Part shown: positions 35,753 to 44,611 of the stretch, one piece after another
How positions within the stretch are numbered: position 1 is the stretch's first letter
Layout: the number at the start of each line of letters is the position of its first letter
NCBI RefSeq assembly: GCF_900112205.1
Contig: NZ_FOKW01000003.1
Span: forward strand, 186,001-250,000
Length of the DNA stretch: 64,000 nucleotides
From: Natronobacterium haloterrestre
Lineage (GTDB): Archaea; Halobacteriota; Halobacteria; Halobacteriales; Natrialbaceae
Reading direction: 5' to 3'
The notes under the pieces: generated by a model
The model's input: only the letters and a program-made list of their open reading frames with translations
Database searches by the model: none
Told to the model about the DNA's origin: nothing
Position numbers and translations under genes: made by a program

Positions 35753-37000
35753 CTACTCGTAGAGCGGGTTCTCCTCGCAGAGCCGGTCGACCTCCTCGCG
35801 GACCTCGGCGAGAACGGCCTCGTCCTCGGGGGCGTCGATCACGCGAGTGATCAGGTCGCCGACCTCGCGACAGTCCGCCTCGTCGAAGCCGCGCGTGGTC
35901 AGCGCAGGCGTGCCCGCGCGGATGCCCGAGGGGTCGAACGCCGACCGGGTCTCGCCGGGGACGGTGTTTGCGTTGAGGACGATTCCGGCCTCCTCGAGCG
36001 CTTCCTCGGCGTCGCCGCCGGAGGTGTCGGGATGGCTCTCGCGCAGATCCACGAGCACGAGGTGGTTGTCGGTGCCGTCCGAGACCAGCGAGAACCCGTT
36101 CTCGGACAGCGACTCGCCAAGCGCCTTCGCGTTGGCGACGACCTGGTGCGCGTACTCCTCGAACTCCGGCTCGAGCGCTTCCTTGAAGCCAACGGCCTTG
36201 CCGGCGACGTTGTGCATGAGCGGGCCGCCCTGGCCGCCGGGGAAGACGGCGGAGTCGACGTCGTCCGCGTACTCCTCGTCGCACATCACGATGCCACCCC
36301 GGCCCGCGCGGATGGTCTTGTGAGTCGAGCCAGTGACGAAGTCCGCAATGCCGACCGGCGAGTCGTGAACGCCGGCGGCGACCAGGCCCGTGATGTGGGC
36401 GATGTCCGCGAGGTGGTAGGCGTCGACGTCGTCGGCGGCCGCCTGGATGCGCTCCCAGTCGATCTCGCGCGGGTACGCGGAGTAGCCCGAGACGACGATG
36501 TCCGGATCGAACTCCTCGGCCAGGTCGGAAAGCCCCTCGTAGTCGATGTAGCCCGTCTCGGGGTCGACCTCGTACTGCTCGACCTCGTAGAGCTGTCCGG
36601 TGAAGTTGGCGGGGTGGCCGTGGCTGAGGTGGCCCCCGTGGGTCAGGTCCAGCGAGAGGATCCTGTCCCCGGGCTCGAGCATCGCGAAGTAGACTGCCTG
36701 GTTGGCCTGGGTCCCCGAGTGGGGCTGGACGTTGACGTGCTCGGCGCCGAACAGTTCGGTCGCCCGTTCGATCGCGAGTTCCTCGACCTCGTCGGCGTAC
36801 TCGCAGCCGCCGTAGTACCGCGAGCCGGGATACCCCTCCGCGTACTTGTTCGTCAGGGCACTCCCCTGGGCGTCGAGAACCGCGGGGCTGACGTGGTTCT
36901 CGCTCGCGATCATCTGCAACGTCGACCGCTGACGGTCTACCTCGTTCTCGAGCGCATCGGCAACGGCGGGATCGACCTCCCGGACGTGCTCGTGGTCCAT
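35753..37000 (-). CDS. glyA: serine hydroxymethyltransferase
   Basis: Interconverts serine and glycine with tetrahydrofolate, feeding methylene-THF to ThyA and FolD. PLP lysine in FVTGSTHKTIRAGRGG. Also QPHSGTQANQAVYFAMLEPG and HITGLVAAGVHDSP. 415 residues from the ATG at 37000; a methionine 21 bases upstream is possible. The C-terminal DCREVGDLITRVIDAPEDE is typical. Confidence 0.95.
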   Translation of the reverse strand: MDHEHVREVDPAVADALENEVDRQRSTLQMIASENHVSPAVLDAQGSALTNKYAEGYPGSRYYGGCEYADEVEELAIERATELFGAEHVNVQPHSGTQANQAVYFAMLEPGDRILSLDLTHGGHLSHGHPANFTGQLYEVEQYEVDPETGYIDYEGLSDLAEEFDPDIVVSGYSAYPREIDWERIQAAADDVDAYHLADIAHITGLVAAGVHDSPVGIADFVTGSTHKTIRAGRGGIVMCDEEYADDVDSAVFPGGQGGPLMHNVAGKAVGFKEALEPEFEEYAHQVVANAKALGESLSENGFSLVSDGTDNHLVLVDLRESHPDTSGGDAEEALEEAGIVLNANTVPGETRSAFDPSGIRAGTPALTTRGFDEADCREVGDLITRVIDAPEDEAVLAEVREEVDRLCEENPLYE

Positions 37001-37185
37001 GTGCGATAGGGTGACTGGCAATCGTATAAGTGTACCTTTCCCGTGCGCTCCCGTCCGTCTCCGGCGTCTGCCGCGAACGTAACGGCTCGCCGTCGCCGCC
37101 CGAATCCCCTGAACCAGTAGATATAATTATCAGTATCGGTTCATCCAGTACAACTAACTAATCGCGGCAACATTCCGCTGCTCGA

Positions 37186-39477
37186 ATGATAGAGTGGGAA
37201 CTGGACGACCGGGCGCTCCGCGTGACCGACGCGGATAACGCCGAGTTGTCCGTTCAGGCCGAGGATCTCACCGTCGACGGCGACGGCCCCGGCCTCCCGC
37301 GGCCGGTCGACGATACGATCGTCGCGCGCACCTCTCGTCTCTCCTTTCCCCACGCCGTCGTCTACGCGTTCTCGCTCGGATCCGACGGGATGGGCGTCGA
37401 CACTGCCAGCAGGAGCAGTTCCGAATCGGCCGCCGGCGAACGCCGCTACGAACTCGATCCCGGCGGAGACCCGCTTCGGTTACCACCAGGCGAGTACGTC
37501 GTCGACGTCGACACGGAGATCAAGACCTATCTCCGGTTCTCCGGCCGGGCCACCATCGAGAAGACTCCTGACTTCGAATCGGTCGTCGTCTCCTTTCCCC
37601 GCAGCACCCGCGTCGTCCTCGGGTTCCGGAGCCGTCACGAACGCCCCGCCGGAACGATCACCGTCCCCGACGACCCGACGCAGGTCGCGGACGCTGTCTC
37701 CCACCTCGCCGCCTCCCACAAGACCACCGGCCCCGAACGCTCCTACCCGACCCTTCGGGGCCACCCACCGTTGCTCGAGGCCGGCGACGAACTCGCGGTT
37801 CCGGACTGCATCGCCGCCGATACACCCGAAACCGGGATCGAACTCGTCGTGCCGCCGATCTACGAGGTCCTGTACGTCACCGCACCGCTTGCCTACTACC
37901 TGCAGGCGACCGTTCGCACGGACCCAGCCCTGGGCGGCACCGGCGATGGAGTGGGCGGCACTCGTCGAGGGCAACGCCGCGCCGAGGGACCACGCCTCAG
38001 GCTCCTCGACCACGGGATCGAACGGGAGCTCTCGCCGATGCCGGCGCTCGAGCGCGACGTCGAGCGCCTGCTCCGGAAGACGTTCTTCCTCGACTGTCTG
38101 GTCCGCAACGCCGGCCCGTACGGGACGACGCTCGCGGAGAGCAGCGTTCTCCAGGCGCTCGAACTCGACGCGGACGCGCTGTACGAGGCCGACCCCCAGC
38201 GACGGCTCGCGGCCTACCTCGAGGTACCCTTCACAGCGATCGAGCATCGCCTGCCGGAGTGGCACCTCTCGACGTACGTCGCGCCGGAGTTCGGCCGCCT
38301 CGAGACGTTGCCGTTCCTGCTCGACCGAATGAGCCTGATCTACCGGCCCCGGACCTCGACGCTCGAGGGCCAGGAGTTGATCGAGCGATCGCTCGAGGAC
38401 TTTTACCGCGGTCCGAAGCCACAGGGTCCGGCACAGTCGACGGAACCGACGACAGCCGACCGCGCCAGCACCGGCGAGGTCGCGTCCGTCGACGTCGTCA
38501 AACCCGAACTCCGACACGGCCGCGTTCACGGCTGGCTCGCCGAGGGGGTCCCCATCGACGTCTTCAAATCCGCGCCGGGAGCCTACCAGAACCGCCTCGA
38601 CTACCTCGAGCGGGCGAGCGACGGGACCTCGATCCGGATCGTGCTCAACGACCCCGAGATGGCGGGCGAAGGGGACGCCGTCGCCGAGATCTACCGTCGC
38701 CGGTCGGACGAACTGTCGATCGACGTCGCCGTCGAGGAATCGCTCACGACCGCCGAACTGGCACGGACGTTCGAAACGAACCACGACTTCGTCCACTACA
38801 TCGGCCACTGCGAAACCGACGGATTCCGGTGTCCGGACGGCACCCTCGCAGTCTCGAGCCTCGAGCGGTGTAACACAGAGACGTTCTTCCTCAACGCGTG
38901 TGGCTCCTACTACGAGGGGCGAGCCCTGATCGAGAAGGGAAGCGTCGCCGGCGCGGTGACGTTCTCGCGGGTGCTCAACGACCACGCCGTCCGGGTCGGG
39001 TCGACGTTTGCGAAACTGCTCGTCCACGGGTTCAGCATCGAGCGTGCGATGCGACTCGCGCGCCGTCGCATCATGATGGGGAAAGACTACGCGGTCGTCG
39101 GCGACGGTACCCACTCGCTCACGCAGGCGGACCACCGGCTCCCGACGACGGTGACGATCGAATCGCTCGACGGAGAGGACGAGGCCGGCGACGGGGTACA
39201 GCGGAGCGAAAACGGGGCGGCAAACCCCAACGCTCTCGAGCGAAGCGATCGGTACTTCGTTACGCTCGACTGTTACGCTACGGGCGAAACCGGCGGCTAC
39301 TACCATCCACACACCGGGGTCGACGAGTACGCCTACCTCTGCGGGAACGAGGCCGCACTGATACTCTCGGGGACGGAACTTGCGACGCTGCTCAAGGAGA
39401 CGGAGGCGTCGGTGATCTACGACGGCGATCTCTACTGGTCCGGGGAACTGTGGCCGCGGTTCGAGAGTGGCCAGTGA
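37186..39477 (+). CDS. CHAT-domain (caspase-like) protein, haloarchaeal
   Basis: 763 residues, ATG at 37186. The last third has a CHAT-like peptidase pattern: DFVHYIGHCETDGF with H541, then FFLNACGSYYEGRALIEKGS with C572. AGAVTFSRVLND and LLVHGFSIERAMRLARRRI follow, as in CHAT proteins. The His/Cys spacing fits the catalytic dyad. Residues 1-400 are unlike anything I recognise and mostly beta/alpha-rich, without TPR repeats. The 120-residue C-terminal domain (VTLDCYATGETGGYYHPHTG) is also unknown. No partner gene is visible on either side: glyA is divergent and about 500 bases follow. Confidence 0.7.
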   Translation: MIEWELDDRALRVTDADNAELSVQAEDLTVDGDGPGLPRPVDDTIVARTSRLSFPHAVVYAFSLGSDGMGVDTASRSSSESAAGERRYELDPGGDPLRLPPGEYVVDVDTEIKTYLRFSGRATIEKTPDFESVVVSFPRSTRVVLGFRSRHERPAGTITVPDDPTQVADAVSHLAASHKTTGPERSYPTLRGHPPLLEAGDELAVPDCIAADTPETGIELVVPPIYEVLYVTAPLAYYLQATVRTDPALGGTGDGVGGTRRGQRRAEGPRLRLLDHGIERELSPMPALERDVERLLRKTFFLDCLVRNAGPYGTTLAESSVLQALELDADALYEADPQRRLAAYLEVPFTAIEHRLPEWHLSTYVAPEFGRLETLPFLLDRMSLIYRPRTSTLEGQELIERSLEDFYRGPKPQGPAQSTEPTTADRASTGEVASVDVVKPELRHGRVHGWLAEGVPIDVFKSAPGAYQNRLDYLERASDGTSIRIVLNDPEMAGEGDAVAEIYRRRSDELSIDVAVEESLTTAELARTFETNHDFVHYIGHCETDGFRCPDGTLAVSSLERCNTETFFLNACGSYYEGRALIEKGSVAGAVTFSRVLNDHAVRVGSTFAKLLVHGFSIERAMRLARRRIMMGKDYAVVGDGTHSLTQADHRLPTTVTIESLDGEDEAGDGVQRSENGAANPNALERSDRYFVTLDCYATGETGGYYHPHTGVDEYAYLCGNEAALILSGTELATLLKETEASVIYDGDLYWSGELWPRFESGQ

Positions 39478-39799
39478 GACCACTGCCGATTCCCAGGGCT
39501 CAGCTTCGGAAGGCACTGTCCGTGCTCGTCGTCGCTTCGTCCGGGCCCGGATCGAAATCGGAATCGGAAGCGGGACGGAATGGGATCAGAAGCAGGATCA
39601 GGACCAGGATCCGCCGTCCGTCCTAGATCAGGGTCCGCCGTACGTGCTAATACCTTTCGCGTGAACCGTTTCCGACTTCGTTCGTTCGGACTGTTCGCTA
39701 CCGTGTCCGTTCGCGACCCACCACGGTCGCTGTCCTCGATCACCCATGCGGTTCGGTAATCGCAGATGAAGGTTATATATTTACTGTAAGTTAGGAAAT

Positions 39800-39931
39800 A
39801 TGATATCCGCGGCGGGGATTCCCGAATCGACCCCTCGAGGAAACCGAGAGACCGGTCCGAACCGTCGCCATCGACCAGACGGGATCGGCCGAGTTCGATA
39901 CCGGATCCTCACGGAGAAAATTACCGGTTGA
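39800..39931 (+). CDS. possible leaderless 43-residue peptide
   Basis: Starts MISAAGIPESTPRG and ends RILTEKITG. The ATG is about 24 bases downstream of the centre of a strong TATA box (TATATA at 39774-39779), the right spacing for a leaderless message. It is basic and Arg-rich, unlike normal haloarchaeal proteins, so it could equally be an untranslated leader or an sRNA. Its stop codon falls inside the inverted repeat before tbsP. Confidence 0.3.
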   Translation: MISAAGIPESTPRGNRETGPNRRHRPDGIGRVRYRILTEKITG

Positions 39932-39962
39932 CCGCCGAGAGCAGAAGTTCTGCCGGGTCAAC
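39927..39962. promoter_or_regulatory. nested inverted repeat before tbsP
   Basis: Outer arms GTTGACC (39927-39933) and GGTCAAC (39956-39962); inner arms GCAGAA (39941-39946) and TTCTGC (39948-39953) around one G. It sits just upstream of the TATA-like element for tbsP. This suits a regulator site, or RNA structure at the end of the upstream transcript. Confidence 0.45.
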
Positions 39963-40008
39963 GGCCGACAAAATTAAGTAACTTTCTCACGTTTACTTCT
40001 GTATAGGC

Positions 40009-40827
40009 ATGACCTCGAATTTACTCAATCACCAGATTGACGATATCCTCGAGAGTGTGCTCGAGGACGCGAGTGGGGACATTTACATGGTCAATCCCTC
40101 GTGGGAAGGAATCGAGCAGTTCGTCTCCGTGGCGACCGGGTTCGACGACTCGCTTCCGACCGTCCACATGCTCGCCGACGAACGGACACTCAAGGACGTC
40201 ATGGACGACTTCATCGTCGCCTCGAACGCCGCCGACCTCATCAGCGACGACGCGCTCGCCCTGCGGACGCTCGAGGAAGCCCCCGAGAACTCGCTTTTGA
40301 TCACCGAAGACCGGATCGTCGCGATCGTCCACGCCGGCGACCGCGTCGGCGGCCTCGTCACCGAGGACGAGAGTTTCGTCGAGGACACCTACGACACCTA
40401 CGCGGCCCGCTGGGAGGACGCCGAGACGTTCAACCTCCGGACGCCGCCGATCACGGACGTCCAGGACACCCTCTCCGACGAGATCGGCCCCGACGCCGAG
40501 GAGGATTTCTCCGCCATTCTGGACTCCCTCGAGACCGCCCGCGGCGACGGCGACGGACTCGACGAGGTCACCATCTCGCTTCTGGTCGCGGCCAAGAACG
40601 AGGCGCTGCTGTACGACATCAGCAAGTGGGGCGAGGACGTCGGGATCGCCTCCAAGGCGACCTTCTCGCGGACGAAGACCAAACTCGAGGACATGGGCCT
40701 GATCGACACCGAGAAGGTTCCGATCGACGTCGGTCGTCCGCGTCTTCGTCTGAAGATCGGCGACGAGCGTCTGCAGGAGGCCGACAACGGCCAGCTCGCG
40801 ACGGTCGCGCAGTCTATTCTCAATTAA
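40009..40827 (+). CDS. tbsP: transcriptional regulator TbsP (DUF5821)
   Basis: 272 residues matching the haloarchaeal family named TbsP. The family was described in Haloferax as working with TrmB on a glyceraldehyde-3-phosphate dehydrogenase gene. The first half is a sensor-like domain (NLLNHQIDDILESVLEDASG, VHMLADERTLKDVMDDFIVA). The C terminus has a winged helix (DVGIASKATFSRTKTKLEDM, then VDVGRPRLRLKIGD in sense). Leaderless-type promoter upstream. Its ligand is unknown. Confidence 0.82.
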   Translation: MTSNLLNHQIDDILESVLEDASGDIYMVNPSWEGIEQFVSVATGFDDSLPTVHMLADERTLKDVMDDFIVASNAADLISDDALALRTLEEAPENSLLITEDRIVAIVHAGDRVGGLVTEDESFVEDTYDTYAARWEDAETFNLRTPPITDVQDTLSDEIGPDAEEDFSAILDSLETARGDGDGLDEVTISLLVAAKNEALLYDISKWGEDVGIASKATFSRTKTKLEDMGLIDTEKVPIDVGRPRLRLKIGDERLQEADNGQLATVAQSILN

Positions 40828-41128
40828 CGAACTTTTGCTCTGCGGGCGGGGCTGTGCCGCGCCCTCGGCAAAATCTCGAGGGAGTGAAACTCTCTCGGAC
40901 CTCGCGGAATCGAAGATTCGCTTGGCTTCGATGATAAGCACTCCTCTCTCCGTTCGTTCGTCCTGCCGTCCTCGCTCACATCAGTCGTCGGCCCGCTCGC
41001 TCCCTGTGGTCGCTCGGGGTTGATAATAGGGTGACCGCCTGCCCTTCCCCTGACCGCGTGCCCTCACCGTTGTTCGGACACGCTCTCGGCCGCCGTATTG
41101 ATATGGTTGGTGATTGATTGGTCCGACG
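40828..41128. other. intergenic, tbsP to cytidine deaminase
   Basis: About 300 bases. No gene seen. A TATA-like TTGATATGG at about 41096-41104 lies some 28 bases before the cytidine deaminase ATG. Direct repeats of CGCTCG-like words give no clear structure. Confidence 0.45.
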
Positions 41129-41563
41129 ATGGATACGTCGCCGCTGACTCCCGACGACGAAGCCCTGCTCGAGCACGTCGTCGAAACCAACGAGCGAACG
41201 GTCGACGAGGAGTTCTTCGACGGCGCACACATCGTCGCCGCGGGGGTGCGGACGAACGACGGGAGCGTCTACGACGGTGTCAGCCTCCCGGCGAGTATCG
41301 GCCGCGCCTCGATGTGTGCGGAACCGGTCGCGGTCGGATCGGCAATCGCCGACGGCTATCGACACGACGACCTCGAGACCTGCGTCGCCGTCGCCTACCC
41401 GATGGCCGACCACGACGCGACCGGGGTTCGGGTGGTTCCCCCGTGTGGCCCCTGCAGGGAGTTGCTGGCGGACTACAACGAGGAAATGCGGATCATCGTT
41501 CCCGTCGACGGCGAGAACCGGGTGGGGACGGCGATCGATCTCTTGCCGACCAGAACGTGGTAG
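41129..41563 (+). CDS. cytidine deaminase-like protein
   Basis: Zinc-dependent deamination of cytidine or deoxycytidine. The zinc site is MCAEPVAVGSAIADG with Cys/Glu, and VPPCGPCRELLADYN with the CxxC. The first zinc ligand and the catalytic Glu fit the CAE motif. 144 residues from ATG 41129; the TTG 15 bases upstream is unlikely. It lies just before the RNase P operon, separated by 123 bases of CACGCACACGC-type low complexity. Confidence 0.84.
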   Translation: MDTSPLTPDDEALLEHVVETNERTVDEEFFDGAHIVAAGVRTNDGSVYDGVSLPASIGRASMCAEPVAVGSAIADGYRHDDLETCVAVAYPMADHDATGVRVVPPCGPCRELLADYNEEMRIIVPVDGENRVGTAIDLLPTRTW

Positions 41564-41686
41564 CTGGTTCCTGCTCGCAATCGGGCTCACGCACACGCAC
41601 ACGCACCCGCTCTCATTTCCCCTCCCACTCCCACTGGCCCGTCGGATGACGCAAACACCAAGTCGCCGCCCCGAGACCCCTCGAGC

Positions 41687-42391
41687 ATGTACGAGGCCGT
41701 CCACGCCCACCCCGACGGACAGAGTACGGTCGCCAGGCTCGCCAAGACGGCGGCCGACTACGGCTTCGAGGGCGTGGTCGTTCGCAATACTCCGAACGCC
41801 CGCCCCGCGTACGACCCCGACGAGATCCGCGACGAGTACGGAGTAGACGTCGTCGAGGGGGTCGAGATCCGGACGGACGACCCCCAGGAGGCGAGCGGCG
41901 CGGTCGGGAACCACCGACCCGACGAGACGATCGTCGCGGTCGCCGGCGGCTCGACCGCGATGAATCGCTTCGCCGTCGAAAACGACAAGGTCGACGTGCT
42001 CGCTCGCCCGATGGCCGACGACGGCGACGTCAACCACGTCGTCGCGAAGGCGGCCCTCGAGAACGGCGTCCGCCTCGAGTTCGACCTCTCGCGGGTGCTG
42101 GCCGATCACGGCGGTCGGCGGGTTCGAGTGCTCCAGTCGCTGCGGAAACTCTACGAGATCGTCGATCACTACGACGCGCCCTACGTCGTAAGCGCGACGC
42201 CGACTACACACCTCGAGTTCCGGGCGCCCCGCGAACTGACCGCCCTCGGCGAGCAGATCGGACTGCCGGCGGATTTTATCGAGGACGGCCTCGCGGAGTG
42301 GCGGAATCTCGCCGAGCGCAATCGGCACATCCAGTCCGAGTCGTTCATTGAGCCCGGGGTCGAACGTGGCAGGTATGAAGAAGAGCATTGA
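41687..42391 (+). CDS. rnp3: ribonuclease P protein component 3 (p30)
   Basis: Subunit of archaeal RNase P, which matures tRNA 5' ends. It has the TIM-barrel-like p30 fold: VHAHPDGQSTVARLAKTAAD, EGVVVRNTPNARPAYDPDEI, VDVLARPMADDGDVNHVVAK and LEFDLSRVLADHGGRRVRVL. 234 residues. First gene of a tight cluster with a methyltransferase, Pop5 and the proteasome alpha subunit. Confidence 0.9.
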   Translation: MYEAVHAHPDGQSTVARLAKTAADYGFEGVVVRNTPNARPAYDPDEIRDEYGVDVVEGVEIRTDDPQEASGAVGNHRPDETIVAVAGGSTAMNRFAVENDKVDVLARPMADDGDVNHVVAKAALENGVRLEFDLSRVLADHGGRRVRVLQSLRKLYEIVDHYDAPYVVSATPTTHLEFRAPRELTALGEQIGLPADFIEDGLAEWRNLAERNRHIQSESFIEPGVERGRYEEEH

Positions 42392-42998
42392 GGATCACGC
42401 CGCCCGGTTCGACGAGGTTGCCGGGGAGTACGACGAGGACCAGTCCGACGAGTACAGGGCCTGTGCGAACCTGGTGATCGAACGCGCGGATCCCGACGAT
42501 TCGGATACCGTTCTCGATCTCGGGACCGGAACCGGCGCGATCGCGCTCGCGCTGGCTCCCGACGCCGATCGGGTGGTCGGCCGGGACATCAGCGAGGGGA
42601 TGATGGAGGAAGCAAAGCGGAAGGCCGACGAGCGGGGCCTCGAGAACCTCGAGTTCGATTACGGCCGGTTCCGGGACCCCGAGTACGACGGCGAGGTCGA
42701 CGTCATTACGTCGAACTTCGCGATGCACCACCTCTCGGACGAGGAGAAACGCGAGGCCATCGAGACGATCGCCGATCTCGAGCCACGCCGGTTCGTGCTC
42801 GGTGACGTGATGTTCTTCGGGGAACCCGACCCGGAGGAGCCGTTCTACTCGCCGGAGGTCGACGACCCCGCGACGGTCGGCACGCTCGCGGACGCCTTCA
42901 CCGACGCCGGCTTCTCGCTGACGGCGGTCGAACGCGTCCACGACCAGGTCGGCGTGCTGGTCGCCGAACGCGGGCGGGTGACGGACGAGCGGGAATGA
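42375..42998 (+). CDS. class I methyltransferase embedded in RNase P operon
   Basis: 207 residues from ATG 42375, overlapping the end of rnp3 by 17 bases. SAM motif I VLDLGTGTGAIALALAPDAD, then VGRDISEGMMEEAKRKADER. The late DVITSNFAMHHLSDEEKREA resembles motif IV of ubiquinone/menaquinone-like methyltransferases. The substrate is unknown. Its place between two RNase P subunit genes suggests, but does not prove, a role on RNA. Confidence 0.83.
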   Translation: MKKSIEDHAARFDEVAGEYDEDQSDEYRACANLVIERADPDDSDTVLDLGTGTGAIALALAPDADRVVGRDISEGMMEEAKRKADERGLENLEFDYGRFRDPEYDGEVDVITSNFAMHHLSDEEKREAIETIADLEPRRFVLGDVMFFGEPDPEEPFYSPEVDDPATVGTLADAFTDAGFSLTAVERVHDQVGVLVAERGRVTDERE

Positions 42999-43489
42999 AA
43001 CACCTCCCGAAGCACCTCCGTCCGCGGTGGCGCTATCTCGCCGTCGCCATCGAGTCCTGGCCCGACGCCGACATCGACCGGCGGGCCTTCCAGCGCGAAC
43101 TGTGGTATGCGGGCCAGAACCTGCTCGGCGATCCCGGCAGCGCAGCGGCCGATCTCACCGTCGTCAGGTTCGCGTTCGGGGACGGAACCGGGCACGCGCT
43201 GGTCAAAGTCCGCCGAGGGGAGACCGAACCCGCTCGAGCGGCGCTTTCCTGTATCGACGAGATCGACGGCTCTCCCGTCGGAATTCGAGTCTGCGGTATC
43301 AGTGGCACGATCCGTGCCGCTGAAGAAAACTATTTAGGACGCGGCCGGCAAGATTTGGAAGAGAGAAACGTCGTGTTCGGGAACGAGGAGCGAGTCGCCG
43401 TCGTACGCGATGGCGACGGATCTGCAGACGTGCGACTCGCAGACGAATCGTTCGCGGGCGCGACAGACCTCGATTACGATTTAGCGTGA
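42995..43489 (+). CDS. rnp2: ribonuclease P protein component 2 (Pop5)
   Basis: Pop5/Rpp14-type subunit. KHLPKHLRPRWRYLAVAIES is the diagnostic start, followed by the RRM-like core ALVKVRRGETEPARAALSCI and VGIRVCGISGTIRAAEE. 164 residues, ending in an acidic tail. Its ATG overlaps the previous stop by 4 bases (ATGA), showing translational coupling. Confidence 0.9.
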   Translation: MKHLPKHLRPRWRYLAVAIESWPDADIDRRAFQRELWYAGQNLLGDPGSAAADLTVVRFAFGDGTGHALVKVRRGETEPARAALSCIDEIDGSPVGIRVCGISGTIRAAEENYLGRGRQDLEERNVVFGNEERVAVVRDGDGSADVRLADESFAGATDLDYDLA

Positions 43490-43493
43490 TACT

Positions 43494-44249
43494 ATGCAGG
43501 GACAAGCCCAACAGCAGGCGTACGACCGAGGCATCACGATCTTCTCGCCGGACGGCCGACTCTACCAGGTCGAGTACGCCCGCGAGGCGGTCAAGCGCGG
43601 TACGGCAAGTATCGGCGTCCGAACACAGGACGGGGTCGTCCTCGCGGTCGACAAACGAGTTCCCTCCCCGCTGCTCGAGGACTCGAGCGTCGAGAAGATC
43701 CACAAGGCCGACGACCACGTCGGAATCGCGAGCGCCGGTCACGTCGCCGACGCCCGCCAGCTGATCGACTTCGCGCGCCGTCAGGCGCAGGTCAACCAGC
43801 TGCGTTACGGCGAACCGATCGGCGTCGAGACGCTGACCAAGGAAGTCACCGACCACATCCAGCAGTACACCCAGGTCGGCGGCGCGCGCCCGTTCGGCGT
43901 CGCGCTGATCGTCGGCGGGATCGACAACGGCGAACCGCGCCTGTTCGAGACCGACCCGTCCGGCACCCCCTACGAGTGGAAGGCCCTGGCCGTCGGCGCC
44001 GACCGCGGCGACCTCCAGGACTACCTCGAGGAGAACTACGACGAGGAAGCCGATCTGGACGGCGGCATCTCGCTCGCGCTCGACGCCCTCGCATCGGTCA
44101 AAGAGGGCGGTCTGCTCCCCAACGAGGTCGGACTCGCGACCATCGACGTCGAGTCCGAGCGCTTCGAGCAGTTCGAGCAGGACCGGATCGAGACCCACCT
44201 CGAGGAGAACGACCTGCTCGAGGAGCCCGACGAGACCGACGACGAGTAA
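43494..44249 (+). CDS. psmA: 20S proteasome alpha subunit
   Basis: Forms the outer rings of the archaeal proteasome. The N-terminal signature is YDRGITIFSPDGRLYQVEYA, and the H0 helix motif RLYQVEYAREAVKRGTAS is intact. Also GVVLAVDKRVPSPLL and IGIASAGHVADARQLIDF-like segments. 251 residues with a C-terminal acidic tail (LEEPDETDDE). It begins 4 bases after rnp2. Confidence 0.95.
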   Translation: MQGQAQQQAYDRGITIFSPDGRLYQVEYAREAVKRGTASIGVRTQDGVVLAVDKRVPSPLLEDSSVEKIHKADDHVGIASAGHVADARQLIDFARRQAQVNQLRYGEPIGVETLTKEVTDHIQQYTQVGGARPFGVALIVGGIDNGEPRLFETDPSGTPYEWKALAVGADRGDLQDYLEENYDEEADLDGGISLALDALASVKEGGLLPNEVGLATIDVESERFEQFEQDRIETHLEENDLLEEPDETDDE

Positions 44250-44611
44250 CGTAATCGAGTCGCATCGAGACCTCGGATCGGTCCGAGTCGGCGTACTCGA
44301 GCGACGTTCCGGGCCGCGTTCGAACCCGAGATCGAAACCGTTCGGGTGAAGGCGACCGGGATCGTCGACCCGACCGCCGGCCCCCGGCGTCGATCGGAAG
44401 CGTCCGTTTTCCGTTCCCGATTTCCGGCCAGCCGTTCGCTCGCTGTTGTCCCGACCAGAAGTGGCTACGCCCCCGCACGGAGCTCCCGAGGTCGACCCCC
44501 GATCCCAACGGGACTCCGGGAGTCGACGATCCCGCTCGGACGGGACCGCACACCGCTCCGACCGCCGCCGTCAGGAAAAGCTCTTTTACCCGTCCGGCGG
44601 AACTCATCGGT
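44250..44611. other. intergenic, psmA to SBDS
   Basis: About 360 bases, no gene. A TATA-like CTTTTACC at about 44583-44590 lies 22-29 bases before the SBDS start, so the SBDS message is probably leaderless. The rest is GC-rich repeat-like sequence without a strong hairpin. Confidence 0.5.

Larger units (their letters stand above)
39478..40008. other. intergenic region upstream of tbsP
   Basis: 531 bases. The first 180 are repetitive GGATCAGGACCAGG-like sequence with no open gene. Then comes a strong TATA box (TTATATATTTAC, about 39773-39784), a possible 43-codon leaderless frame, and nested inverted repeats 46-82 bases before tbsP. A second AT-rich element (AAATTAAGTAAC, about 39974-39985) lies 24-30 bases before the tbsP ATG. 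Confidence 0.6.

Noticed and set aside
41585-41610. CACGCACACGC dinucleotide-like run before rnp3
   Set aside because: Simple low complexity without a conserved unit length or a role I can support.
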